Of a DNA stretch of 64,000 nt, positions 1 to 9,900 are shown in pieces. The notes beneath the pieces were generated by a model. The model worked only from the letters and a program-made list of their open reading frames with translations, was not told the origin of the DNA and searched no databases. Origin of the DNA: Euglena gracilis (lineage: Eukaryota > Euglenida > Euglenophyceae > Euglenales); the NCBI GenBank assembly GCA_039621445.1, contig CP154956.1:35127437-35191436 (forward strand), in the 5' to 3' direction. The position numbers and the translations under genes are program-made. How positions within the stretch are numbered: position 1 is the first letter of the stretch; every line of letters begins with the position of its first letter.

Positions 1-544
1 GTGCGTGGTGACGCTTTGGACGGGGGTCTTCTCCCCGACGCCGAGCGTCGTTGACCTTCAGCAGAGGTTTCCCGAGCTGATGGTCATCCTACACGCTCCT
101 TCGCGGCTTCCGCGGGTTTCCCAGGGGTAGCCGTGGGGGATGGTGTGGGTGCAGGCTTGGCCGGCGCACTTCGCACTGGTTGAGCCTGTGGTGGAGGCAT
201 GGAAGTCCGCTCGGCCTGCTTTTCAGGCGCCGGTGTACGTGTGCCTTGATGCTTTGGTGCAGTGGCTGTGATATGTGCTGAGGTGCGGGTTCATCCCGTG
301 CCTCGGATGGCGCTACCGGTGTTGATACAGGTTCATCCTGTACTGGCACGGCTGGTGTTGTCTCCACTGCCATTGCTGTCTGTTCGCCTTCCGTCCGTGT
401 CGATTCCGACACTGGCGGTGGCGCCGCCGTTGGGGGAGGTTCATCCTCCACCATGGCTGTAGTGTCAGGTGTTTCTTCCACCTGCTGGGCAGTTTCCGCC
501 GCAGCTGTGGAAGAACTGGCCGCAGTGCCACGTGGAGTGACAAC
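1..544 (-). pseudogene. 3' part of the ORF3 gene of an element-B relative, truncated by element A
   Basis: This stretch is near-identical to 19441-20690 of element B, except that it lacks the 692-bp insert found there at 19527-20218. Read on the minus strand it encodes an acidic Ser/Thr/Pro/Glu-rich tail, then an in-frame TAG near 89-91, then a DHQLGKPLLK-type segment in the same frame. At position 545 the match to element B stops exactly where the LTR of element A starts, so element A jumped into this gene. The product is the unrecognised third ORF of element B. It continues off the left edge. Confidence 0.75.
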
Positions 545-1138
545 TGTGGGCGGCGGGAGGCGGCCTGGCGCCTGCGCACTGGATTTAGCGAATATTCTGC
601 CCCATTCCGTTACTTTTTTTACTTGTGTACTTTTCCCCCCCAGGTTCTCTCTTCCGAATGTTTCATTCAAAGAACTGTGCATGCTGAAGGAAGGAATATC
701 AAAAATTCAATCTTATTTCAAAGAAACAATTGTCCAAGAATTTCAAAAGGTCAATCCGGAAGGTCAATCAAAAATCAAATATTCAAATTCAAAAGAAAGA
801 ACAGCAAGCGGCGCTGGGAAGCAAGGTGAAGGTGTTCGTCCGCCCCCCCCCGCTACCCTTTTTTAAATTCAATCCAGGCTTTTCCTCCCCCCCCCTACTG
901 CTTCAGAGGCACCCCCAAGGAGTTGGCCAAAAATACCGTCCCCCCCCCAATTTTTGAATTATTTGGCTGCCAGAACCCAGGTTCTGGCTGAATTCAGGGA
1001 CCGAAAGACACAAAAAAAGGGAATTTTTGGGGCGCGTGTGCCAATTTTTACCGGAGCGCCGGGTGACTGTTTTCCCCCACTCGGCCTGCCGGGGAGCCCA
1101 TTCCGCGCACGGTCACCGAACCGGCGAGAGGGGAAAAC
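545..1138 (+). repeat. 5' LTR of element A
   Basis: It begins TGTGGGCGGCGGG where homology to the interrupted ORF3 gene stops. It ends immediately before the primer site. It matches 13681-14274 over its whole length with scattered substitutions, which suggests the insertion is not brand new. It contains C homopolymers and AT-rich blocks; I could not fix a promoter. Confidence 0.85.
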
Positions 1139-1150
1139 TGGTAGCAGAGG
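1139..1150 (+). promoter_or_regulatory. Primer-binding site, initiator tRNA-Met type
   Basis: TGGTAGCAGAGG is complementary to the 3' end of initiator tRNA-Met as known from animals (ends CCUCUGCUACCA). It starts directly after the LTR. The same site recurs at 14275-14286, and ten of the twelve bases recur in element B. Confidence 0.85.
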
Positions 1151-1207
1151 CTTGTTCGTTGTACGTTTTCCATTGAAGGCGATTTTGTCAAGTGCCTTCT
1201 TTTTGAA

Positions 1208-1864
1208 ATGCAAAGTGTGCACACCTCCCCAGAATTTTCCACACACGAAGAGGCTACGGCCCACCGGGACACAGACAAGATGCCAACCTTTGCGGCGGAC
1301 TCTGAAGTGGTAGCCCCCACCGCAAGTCTTTCCGATAGCCCTCGGGAAGCGCAAGAAAACACCCCGAAAAGATACCCCCGATCCCCTGCCCCATCCCCAC
1401 TCCCATCCCCACAATCCCCGTTTCCCGCGCTTCCAGCCCCACCCCAACTCCCACTCATCCCCCTCCAATCCGAGTCCCTAGTCGATAGCCCTCGAGACTC
1501 ATCCCAAGTCCCCCTCCTGTTCCCGAAATCAGCCCAGCCCCAGAGCTGGGACCCGACCCCCTGGCTACCACCCGGGGCCCCACCCTCTCAGCTTTTCCCC
1601 GGGACCCCACCCTTCCCCCAGCTGATCCCTTCCCTGCCCTTCCCGTTCCCGTTCCCGTACGAGGTGCCCCACCTGTGGGGCGTCCAGGAGCTGCAGAGTG
1701 AGCGGGCCTTCGCAGGCCTGCCGGTGCCTGTGCCCAGCCCCGAGCCACCGAGGAGCCCTGATGAGGGCATGCGGGCCATCACTTATCACCCCGCCCACGA
1801 GCTAGGCCCCGGCGAGTCCGAGGGCCGAGACGGGGTGGGGTCCTTGTCCCTGTGGATGACCTGA
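1208..1864 (+). CDS. Element A gag, N-terminal proline-rich part (frameshifted)
   Basis: A 218-residue frame very rich in Pro and Ser, with PSPLPSPQSPFPALPAPP-like runs and no recognisable fold. In the second copy (14344 onward) the same protein reads on without a break into the acidic and coiled-coil gag. Here a net 5-base difference near 1836-1850 throws the frame, so the ORF ends early and overlaps the next by a few bases. The intact gag therefore probably starts here. Function is inferred only from its place at the 5' end of the internal region. Confidence 0.6.
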   Translation: MQSVHTSPEFSTHEEATAHRDTDKMPTFAADSEVVAPTASLSDSPREAQENTPKRYPRSPAPSPLPSPQSPFPALPAPPQLPLIPLQSESLVDSPRDSSQVPLLFPKSAQPQSWDPTPWLPPGAPPSQLFPGTPPFPQLIPSLPFPFPFPYEVPHLWGVQELQSERAFAGLPVPVPSPEPPRSPDEGMRAITYHPAHELGPGESEGRDGVGSLSLWMT

Positions 1865-3732
1865 TCCCATCCGTGCATCCGTCCTTGCAGTTTGCTCTGC
1901 CACCCGTGCCGGTGGCAGTGCCCTCGCCGTCGCAGATGGCGTCGTCGTCCAGCCAAGCCATCGCTGCACCGGTGGGAGTGCCGCCTCCCTACCGGTCCCC
2001 CAGCGAACACCCGAGCACCACCGCCGTGCACCCGCACTTCCGCACCCCCCCATCCTCGGTCCGGCCGCACAAGGTGCCGCGGCTGGGCCTCTCCGATGAC
2101 GAAGGAGATGACGAGGGAGAAGGAGAAGGTGAAGGTGATCAACAACGCCGGGGAGAAGGTCCTCGTGATGACGACGAGAAGTGGCTGGCGGTCGGGGACC
2201 GGAGCGAGATGTACGACGTCGAGGAGAAGCCGGACGAGGTCATGCAGGGCCCCCCCGAGTGGGAGGCGGCATACGCTGCGTTGCAGACGCGGATGGACCG
2301 CCTCTGCAACACCGTCGACTTCATCGGCTCCAAGGCGAAGGAGATGTGGGACAGCTGGGCGGCCGTGCAAATGGCCGCTGCCATGAAGAACAAGGTGGAC
2401 GAGCAAGGAGTGGCGGTGCAAGAGCTGAAGAAACGGATGGCGGCCCAAGAAGGGGCCCACGTGGACCTGATGGAGAACGTGGTGAAGGTGAAGGACGACA
2501 TCGTCAGACTACATCAAGGAATATCACAACTCTACAAGCTCATGCCCATGGTGGCCACGGCGGAGGAGCGGATGACAAGAGTGGAGAAGTACACCCACGA
2601 CGCGCTCGGAGACTTCGGTGAAGATCTCCGAAGGATCCGGGCGAAGGTGAAGGAGGCGGAAGACAACGCCGCAGCCGCGGTGATGGCGGTGAAGAGCGGC
2701 GTACCGACGAGTGGACTCGCCGAGCTGGTGGAGGTGGCGCACCTCAGGGCCGCGGTGCAGGAGCTGCTGCAAGAGAAGGAGCGGCAGCGGGCCGAGAACG
2801 TCCAGCTTCAGGGGAATCTCAACGCCGTCGAGGTGCAGATGTCCGCCTTCACCGCCAAGGTGGAGGCGACTGCGGTGGCGCAGGGCAGGGCGGTGGAGGT
2901 GACGCCGCGCCTGGTGGAGCAGCTGCAGTATCAGCAGGCCGAGAACGCCTGGCTGAAGGAGCAGGTCAAGTTCCTGGTGGCGCAGGTGCCCTCCCTCACC
3001 ACCAAGGTGGAGGCAGCCGCGGCCAAGGAGCCAAAGGCCGCTGAGCTGCCGCCGCTGATCGTGGGGAGGATCCAGAAGGTGGAGACGGAGATCCAGAAGG
3101 TGGGAGCCCAAGCCCAAGGGCTGACCGTAGCCGTGCAACGGCTCGCCGCGGACAGCCCCGGAGACAAGATCCGGGTGGTGGAGACCGAAGTGCAGAAGGT
3201 GAACGTCCAGACGCAAGCCGTGGTGATAGCCGTGCAGCGGCTGGACCAAATCGTCTTGAAGGTGATCGTATCCTCCCAAGCCAAGGCGGTGCCGGCCATG
3301 CCCGCCAAGACTCCGCCACCCCCGGCCGAGCAGCAGCCGGTGCCGGTGGCCCGGCAGCAACCAGTGCCAGAGGTGAGAACGGTCCAGATGGAGAAGCCCA
3401 TGCAGGAGGAGTCCGTGGTGCAGGAGAAGCCGTCGTCCACCCTCCGACCAGCTCTCCGGCTGGTCCGGAAGCAGGCCGCGGCGGGAGGGGGCGGGGTGCC
3501 GTCCCTCTCCATCGCCCGCCTGACCACGCCGTCCGCCGTCCCCGTCGCCAGCGCGTCCGCGGTGCGAGAGGTCCGCATCGCCCCGGTACAGGCCCAGCCA
3601 GCGGCCCTGCACTTCCTCCCGGCGCCGCTGGTGGACTCCGTCCTCGGCCTCCACCCGGGCCGGTTCTCCGGGCCTCCAGAGGACTGGCCGCAGTGGCGGA
3701 GGCGGTGGCTCCTGTTCCTTCGGGAACTCTAG
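1852..3732 (+). CDS. Element A gag: acidic linker, long coiled coil and start of capsid
   Basis: 626 residues. After a Ser/Pro-rich part comes an acidic run (GDDEGEGEGEGD) and then some 400 residues rich in Ala, Val, Glu, Lys and Gln with heptad-like spacing, most likely a long coiled coil for particle assembly. The last residues (PEDWPQWRRRWLLFLREL) look like the start of a gypsy capsid helix. A TAG at 3730-3732 ends the frame, but coding continues in the same frame after it, so this is either a single nonsense mutation or a readthrough site. The usual gag zinc knuckle is not found. Confidence 0.7.
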   Translation: MDDLIPSVHPSLQFALPPVPVAVPSPSQMASSSSQAIAAPVGVPPPYRSPSEHPSTTAVHPHFRTPPSSVRPHKVPRLGLSDDEGDDEGEGEGEGDQQRRGEGPRDDDEKWLAVGDRSEMYDVEEKPDEVMQGPPEWEAAYAALQTRMDRLCNTVDFIGSKAKEMWDSWAAVQMAAAMKNKVDEQGVAVQELKKRMAAQEGAHVDLMENVVKVKDDIVRLHQGISQLYKLMPMVATAEERMTRVEKYTHDALGDFGEDLRRIRAKVKEAEDNAAAAVMAVKSGVPTSGLAELVEVAHLRAAVQELLQEKERQRAENVQLQGNLNAVEVQMSAFTAKVEATAVAQGRAVEVTPRLVEQLQYQQAENAWLKEQVKFLVAQVPSLTTKVEAAAAKEPKAAELPPLIVGRIQKVETEIQKVGAQAQGLTVAVQRLAADSPGDKIRVVETEVQKVNVQTQAVVIAVQRLDQIVLKVIVSSQAKAVPAMPAKTPPPPAEQQPVPVARQQPVPEVRTVQMEKPMQEESVVQEKPSSTLRPALRLVRKQAAAGGGGVPSLSIARLTTPSAVPVASASAVREVRIAPVQAQPAALHFLPAPLVDSVLGLHPGRFSGPPEDWPQWRRRWLLFLREL

Positions 3733-4905
3733 CAGGCGTGGCCGTCCATCACGTCAGCTCAGCGCCTCGCCATGTTCCGCGCGGCTTTGGACGAGGCCAC
3801 GGTGCTGATGCTGGACGAGGAGATCGAGACCAAAGGAGAGGTGGAGTATGCCGTGCTGTTCGCGGAGGTGGACCTGGCGAACGGCGGCGAGGACAAGGAG
3901 GTCCTGCGGCGGCGAATGAGGAAGCTGAAGCTGGTGACGAGCGGGAAGCTGACCGAGAAGTCCTGGAGGGAGTACTACGCGCAGATGGCGTCCATGGCGA
4001 GGCAGGTGGCCATGGAGGAGGAGGAGCTGGGGAAGCTCCTCGTGGAGGCCATGCCCCTCCACCCCTGGCGCCGGAAGGTGGCGCAGGAGGAGGACAAGCG
4101 GGTGGACCACCGGTCCATCGTGCTGGAGGGCCTGCCGATGGACACGACGGTGGAGGAGGTGAAGGAGATGATCAAGCAAGAGACCACGGTGGCCCCCGCC
4201 TCGGTGCGGAAGGCGGGGCACCGCTTCGTGGTGGTGCCAGTGGGCGACGAGCACCGCACCCTGGTGAAGGCCGTGTACGACCGCCAGCGGCTCGAGAGCG
4301 GCAGCATCGTCACGGTGACGGCCGACTCGTGCGACCTACCGGCGAAGGACATCCACAACCTCATGGTGAGATGGCTGCGGATGGAGGCGAAGATGGCCCC
4401 CGAGAAGGAGAAGGAGATCCCGGAGAAGCGGCCGGTACCACGGTGGCAGCGGGACGTGGAGGTCGACGACACCACCGAGGAGCCGTACATCCAGGAGGTG
4501 GAGAAGACGAATGTGCAGCCGAAGAAGGAGAAGCAAGCGCAGCAACCACGCCCGCCGACGCCGCCGGTGCCCGCGCCCCAAGGCAAAGGTCAAGGCCAAC
4601 GGGGACGTGGGTACCCGGAGCAGTGGTCATCGAGCCCATGGACGAGTGAAGAAGGAAAAGGAAAGGGTGGATACCAAGCCGAGCAGTGGTCATCGAGTGC
4701 ATGGCAAGGAAATGAAGGAAAAGGAAAGGGTGGTGGGTACCAAGCCGAGCAATGGACATCGAATGCCCCAAGACAAGACGAAGGCAAAGGAAAAGGCAAG
4801 GCGAAGGGTGGATCCAAAGGAGATCAAGGAAAAGGAAAGTCCAAGGGCAAAGGCAAGGACGGCAAGAGCAACGTCTCGGCCGTCCAGGAGCAGTATCATG
4901 AGTGA
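3733..4905 (+). CDS. Element A gag C-terminal half: capsid-like, RRM-like and K/G-rich nucleocapsid-like tail
   Basis: Open from the TAG at 3730 to a TGA at 4903, in the same frame as the preceding gag; the first ATG is at 3772. Counting from that ATG, residues 1-105 are helical and capsid-like. Residues about 114-184 (IVLEGLPMDTTVEEV...RFVVVPVGDEHRTLV...GSIVTV) have the beta-alpha-beta-beta-alpha-beta look and RNP2-like start of an RRM. Residues about 270-375 are imperfect repeats of the form GYQAEQWSSSxWQG with GKGKGK runs. The basic tail presumably replaces the usual zinc knuckle in binding RNA. The RRM call is a reading of pattern, not a search result. Confidence 0.65.
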   Translation, partial: QAWPSITSAQRLAMFRAALDEATVLMLDEEIETKGEVEYAVLFAEVDLANGGEDKEVLRRRMRKLKLVTSGKLTEKSWREYYAQMASMARQVAMEEEELGKLLVEAMPLHPWRRKVAQEEDKRVDHRSIVLEGLPMDTTVEEVKEMIKQETTVAPASVRKAGHRFVVVPVGDEHRTLVKAVYDRQRLESGSIVTVTADSCDLPAKDIHNLMVRWLRMEAKMAPEKEKEIPEKRPVPRWQRDVEVDDTTEEPYIQEVEKTNVQPKKEKQAQQPRPPTPPVPAPQGKGQGQRGRGYPEQWSSSPWTSEEGKGKGGYQAEQWSSSAWQGNEGKGKGGGYQAEQWTSNAPRQDEGKGKGKAKGGSKGDQGKGKSKGKGKDGKSNVSAVQEQYHE

Positions 4906-6480
4906 CGGGGCCGCCCAGGCCCCAGGGATGGGGGTCTGGGCCGGCCGTCAAATCCCAACGCCAGCGTGAGCGTGCAGGCAATCACCCAAGAGCCCCGCAC
5001 GCCCCCCAGACCCAGCAAGCCCCAAATCTCCCAAGGAGGGGAGAGACCGTGCCCTCAAGCACACGGTCAAGGCGGGGCCCATCGGATTTCGACAAACAAC
5101 TACTGGTCCGTGTTAAAGAAGAAGTCCCGTCGTTCCGAGCAACCGTCTGCGGCGCGACCGGTCTCGTCTGCGCAGTCCTCGCTCCCCGCCAAGCCAGCAG
5201 CGTCCGTGCCATCGTCTACGCAGCATCGTGCCACCGCGACGCCCCCAGCCCGGCAGCAGCAGGAGCGAGCACCGCGCCAGACCGCACCAAGCCGGACGAC
5301 GCTGCCCCCGCCATCAGCAGCGCCGTCAGCGGCACCACGTTCCGCGCCCGCAGCAACCAGCGCCCCGCTCCCCCCGCAGAGCGCACCGTCCTCCCGGGCG
5401 GCACCGAAGCCGGCCGCATCGTCACCGACAACCTCGACGCCAAAGAGGTGGGCACTGGACCTGTTCTCCGGAACGGGTTCGGTGAAGCGGGCGCTGGAGA
5501 AGCTCGGCTACTCCGTCGTCTCGGTGGAGGCCAACCCGCAGTGGAAGGCGGACAAGACGGTGGACGTGCGGCGCTGGCGGTACTGGGAGGAGTACTGGCC
5601 CGGCGACTTCGAGCTGGTCGCCGCCTCGCCGCCGTGCACCGAGTACTCCAGCGCGATGACGACCAGGAGGCGGCGGCTGCGGAAGGCCGACTTCCTCGTC
5701 CGCAAGACGAAGGAGATCATCGCCTACCTGCGGCCGTCCCGGTGGTGGCTGGAGAATCCCCGCTATGGGAAACTCCGCCACCGCAAGGTAGTCGAGGACA
5801 TGCAGTACGTCGACGTGGACTACTGCAGGTTTGAGGCGTGGGGCTATCTCAAGCCCACACGCTTCTTGATCGCGGACTCCATGGCCCCCATGCAGGACAT
5901 CGTGTGCGACGGCCAGTGCGAGAACATCGTGGAGGAGCAAGATGGACGACGACATCATCGGCGGCAGCTGGGTGGGGCATCCCAGCAGCGCGGCACCCGA
6001 GAGCAGGCGTATCGCATTCCCGAAGGTGTCGTCCGATACCTGTGCGAGCGCACCCCACCAGCCCGCCAAGCAGCCGTGCCGCCCAGCGCGATACCGCCGT
6101 CGCCGGCACCCGCACCCGCGTCCGCCACCACACCGCCAAGCCGGACGGCGCTGCCCCCGCAGGCAGCGGCGCTGTCCCAAGCCCCGCGCCAACGACCACC
6201 ATCGTGCACCCGCCAAGCATCGTGCACCCCCGCCTCGCCGCACAACGATCCACCCGCCGAGCCCGTCACCACCGCCGCCGACGAGCCCCACCCCCCCGCG
6301 GAAGGTCCACAAGGTCACCGTCCGTCTGTGGCAGTACCGCCCCAGCCGGCCCTTCCAGGTGGGCCGCATGGAGAGGCGGGGCGGCAGCTACCAGCTGCTG
6401 CTGGATGTGGTCATCGAGATCGACGGCCGGGAGGAGAAGGCGAAGGCCCTCATCGACACGGGGGGGGCAGACGTCGCTGA
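4906..6480 (+). CDS. Retrotransposon-borne DNA (cytosine-C5) methyltransferase domain with proline-rich flanks
   Basis: The frame is open directly after the gag TGA (4903-4905) and is the same as gag, so a gag-methyltransferase fusion by stop readthrough is possible; the first likely start is GTG at 4966. Counting from 4966, residues 1-160 are Ser/Ala/Pro-rich. Residues 161-361 carry C5-methyltransferase motifs: ALDLFSGTG (163-171, cofactor loop), SPPC with catalytic Cys224, a WLENP motif (261-265, the ENV position), VDYC (284-287) and a late YRIPEGVVRYL. The short form with SPPCTEYS and ENP resembles compact phage-like enzymes rather than long DNMT1/3 proteins; no large target-recognition domain is visible. 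It presumably acts on CpG or other cytosines of the element's own or host DNA. A Pro/Ala-rich tail runs to 6480, but the protease frame takes over near 6290 at a C run. Confidence 0.8.
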   Translation, partial: RGRPGPRDGGLGRPSNPNASVSVQAITQEPRTPPRPSKPQISQGGERPCPQAHGQGGAHRISTNNYWSVLKKKSRRSEQPSAARPVSSAQSSLPAKPAASVPSSTQHRATATPPARQQQERAPRQTAPSRTTLPPPSAAPSAAPRSAPAATSAPLPPQSAPSSRAAPKPAASSPTTSTPKRWALDLFSGTGSVKRALEKLGYSVVSVEANPQWKADKTVDVRRWRYWEEYWPGDFELVAASPPCTEYSSAMTTRRRRLRKADFLVRKTKEIIAYLRPSRWWLENPRYGKLRHRKVVEDMQYVDVDYCRFEAWGYLKPTRFLIADSMAPMQDIVCDGQCENIVEEQDGRRHHRRQLGGASQQRGTREQAYRIPEGVVRYLCERTPPARQAAVPPSAIPPSPAPAPASATTPPSRTALPPQAAALSQAPRQRPPSCTRQASCTPASPHNDPPAEPVTTAADEPHPPAEGPQGHRPSVAVPPQPALPGGPHGEAGRQLPAAAGCGHRDRRPGGEGEGPHRHGGGRRR

Positions 6481-6780
6481 TCCGTCGGGACCTGTTCCCA
6501 GGCGGATGTTTCCGCCGCAGCGAGCGGCCGCTGCTGCTGCGGACCGTGAACGGCGACCTGCTGGCAGGTGGCAGCAACGAGGCAGGACGTCCTCCTGGTG
6601 TTCAACGCGAGGAGTGAAGGAGAGAGGAGTGGAGGAGTGAAGAGGTGGCACAGCCAGATCACCGTCCATGACGGTGATATAGGGTGTGACCTGATTCTGG
6701 GTTACCCCTGGCTGAAGGAGCACAGGCTGGATGTGCAACCCTGGCGGGATGCGCTCCAGCTCCACGACGACCCCCGATAG
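6300..6780 (+). pseudogene. Element A aspartic protease, frameshifted
   Basis: The start reads RLWQYRPSRPFQVGRMERR...VVIEIDGREEKAKALIDTG in one frame. Near 6464 a run of G changes the frame, after which SLIRRDLFPGG continues; a single-base change in the run would join them. The flap and C-terminal motif DLILGYPWL lies in a third frame at about 6690-6715. The DTG triad, the hydrophobic strands around it and the LGYPWL motif are the standard gypsy protease marks. At least two frame breaks make this copy inactive unless the homopolymers are mis-sequenced. Confidence 0.75.
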
Positions 6781-6992
6781 GTCATCGCCGGCACCGAAGC
6801 AAGCGAGATCGCAGCGCTAAGCACACGCACCCACGCGACCGTCCGAGCCCGCAGCCCGTCGCCGTTGCCCTGCACGCCGTCCGAAGTGGAGGAGGAGATG
6901 GAGGCCGAGGTGAGGAAAGTGAGGCTCACCGTCGGGGTCAATGGCCCCGACGGAGACGAGGAGGACGAGGCCTGGACGCCGAGGAGGAGGCA

Positions 6993-9900
6993 ATGGTGGC
7001 CAAGGTGCTAATCGACTCTGCCAAGGAGGCGAAGGAAGTCCGTGGGGTGGTCACGGCCGAGGCGGAGGAGCAGCATCCGCTGGCCGTCCAGCTGCGCGCC
7101 GAGATGCTCAAGGACTTCGAGGGCCGCGTCTTCTGCGACCGCGTCCACCCCGATCCGCCGCCCCGAGGCCAGCACGGGATGGCGGTGCTGCGCCTCAAGC
7201 CAAACGCCCAACCGGTGGTGGGAAGGGTGATCCACCTGAGGGGCGAGCGGCTGGAGGCGCTGCGGGAGATGGAGGAGGAGTGCCGCCGCGACCGGAAGGT
7301 GGAGCCGGGCCGCGGCCTGTGGCGGGCGGCGGCCTTCCCGATTCGGAAGAAGAACGGGAAGTGGGGGATGGTGTGTGACTACGCGGTGACGAACCTGCAG
7401 ATCATGGCGGACAGCTACCCCTTGCCCTTGACGGAGGAGATCGTGGCGGAGCAGGCGAAGTGTACCCTCTTCAGCACCATCGACTTGCGGGACGCGTTCC
7501 ACCAGGTGGCCTTGGCGGAGGAGAGCCGACCGGTGACGAACGTCCAGCTGCCGGGTGGGCTGTGCAAGTGGCGTGTGGTCCCGCAGGGGATCAACGTCGG
7601 GCCCGCCCTCCTGCAGCGGGACATCGACGCCACCTGCGCGGCGGTGAAGGCGCACTCCCACCCGTACTTCGACGACATCATCGTCAGTATGCGGCAGGGA
7701 GCGGAGGAGACGGACGAGGAGTTCTACCAGAAGCATGCCCGAGACGTCCGTGAGACGTTGCTGGCCTTGGAGAAGGACAGATGGGTCAGCGACAGCCGCA
7801 AGGTCAAGCTCTTCATGACGCAGGTCGAAATTCGTGGGGCATGTCCTGGGGCACGGCAGGAGGGCGCCTGCCCCAGGGAAACTGTCGGCGGTGCAGCACT
7901 GGCAGCTGCCGCCGACGGTCAGCAGTCTCCGCGCGTTTCTCGGCGTTTGCAATTACTATGCGGGCTACGTGAGACTCTACGCGGAGCTGGCGGCGCCGTT
8001 GCAGGAGAAGCTGAAGTTGCCGAGGGAGCTGACCAAGGCGGGATCCAAGCACCCAGTGGTGTGGACGGAGCAGGAGAAGGAGGCGTTCGACAAGCTGAAG
8101 AAGGCCCTCGTCGCCGACCTGGAGCTGTACCACATCGATCCAGCCAAGCCGTTCGTCCTGCGCACCGACGCGTCGGACTACGCCATCGGAGCGGTGCTGG
8201 AGCAGTTCCCGAACATCGACGGCGTGCCGCGGGTGGAGGACCTGCGGCCGGGGGCCTCCGTCCCGGTGGCCTTCATGTCCCGGAAGCTCACCGAGGGGCA
8301 GCGCCTTCGGTGGGATGTCCGGGACAAGGAGACGTATGCCGTGGTGGCCGCCCTCGACAAGTGGGCGGGCTTCCTGCTGGACAACGAGATCCTCGTCCTG
8401 ACCGACCACCGCAGCCTGGAGTTGTGGTACAAGGAGTACGTCGCCGGAGGCGGGCCAGATGGCATGCGAAGCTCAACGAGTTCCGCATCACCGTGGCGCA
8501 CGTCCCCGGCGAGACCAACGTGGTGGGCGATGCCATGTCCCGCTGGGCCTACCCGGCCTCACAAGGCTGGCGCGACACCTCGTGGCACGGCACCGAGGCC
8601 GACACGAAGGAGATGAAGGCCCACATCCTGGAGGAGAAGCTGCGCGAGAAGTCCACCCCGAAGGCGGTGCATCCCGAGGACGAGGAGACCAAGGCGGAAC
8701 AGGTGGAGAGGTCAACCCTGAAGGAGGGGAGAGAGCTGGCCGTCATCCAGCTGATCCCGCTCCAGTCGTTCGCCGCGGTCCCGTCAGCGTCCCACATCGC
8801 CGTCACCACGCGCAGCCGCCTCGACACGCAGCGCAACGCCCGAGACGCCCCAGCAGACGCCCCGCACGGTACGCGATCCGAGCACCCACGCGAGATGCAC
8901 CCGTCAGCCTCGTCTCCAGCGGCCGCAGCAGCCCCACCGTCGGCATCGTCTGCGGCAGTCCCACCGTCTGCGTCGTGCATCGCATCACCAGCGTCCGTGC
9001 CAGCACCGCAGTCCACCGCACCGCAGTCCATCGCACCGCCCGCAGCGCCCACAGCCGGTGTGTCATCACCGGCCATGCCCGTCCCAGCGTCCGCAGCCGG
9101 TGTGCCGTCACCGGCCGCGTCAGTCCCGTCTGCAGCGCCCGCAGCAGGTGTGCCGTCAACCGCTGATCCCGTGCCCCCGCAGCCTGACCTGGACATCAAC
9201 GTCTTCGACATGGACTGGAGCAAGGCGTATGCGGTGTGCCCGCGCTGGAAGCCCGTCTGGGACCAGGCCCACAACGGCCCGGGCTGGCCCAGCGGGTTCC
9301 AGCTGGTGGATGGGCGGCTCGTCTCGGCGGGGAGGTGGTGTGTGCCGAGCGGGCTGCTGGCGGAGGTGCAGAGGGAGCAGCACTCGGTCTCGGGCCACAT
9401 TGGCGGGGACCGGCTGGTGGAGGAGGCCGAGCGCACCTACGTCTTCGCGGACAGGATGGAGGCGGCGAAGGTGGCCAGCGGGCTGCAGCGGACGTGCCCG
9501 GTGTGCCAGGCCACCGAGCACCCGCACCAGCCGCTGCGGCTGAAGGTCTGCCCGACGCCCGTCCCGCCGTACATCATGGCGTCGGTGGCCATCGACCTCT
9601 TCGTGATGCCTGAGGTGGACTTCGAGGGGCAGCTGTACAACGTGTTCGCCGCCTGCGTCGATCGCCACAGTGGGTGGGTCGTGGCCACGGCCGACCACAC
9701 GCGCGGCTTCACTGCCGCCACCATGGCCAAGGCGATGTACCGTGGGTGGTGGTCGCCGCACGGGCTGCCCAGCGTGATCACAAGTGATCGCGGGCCGCAC
9801 TTTGCTGGCGCGTGGTGGCGCAGCATGTGCGGCCTGCACGGGATCCGCCACGCCTACGCCCAGGCGTACCACCACGCGGCAAACGGGCGGGCGGAGTCCC

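Noticed and set aside
2524-3654. Minus-strand His/Leu/Gly-rich ORF opposite element A gag
   Set aside because: Antisense of a GC-rich coiled-coil frame; low complexity with no domain.
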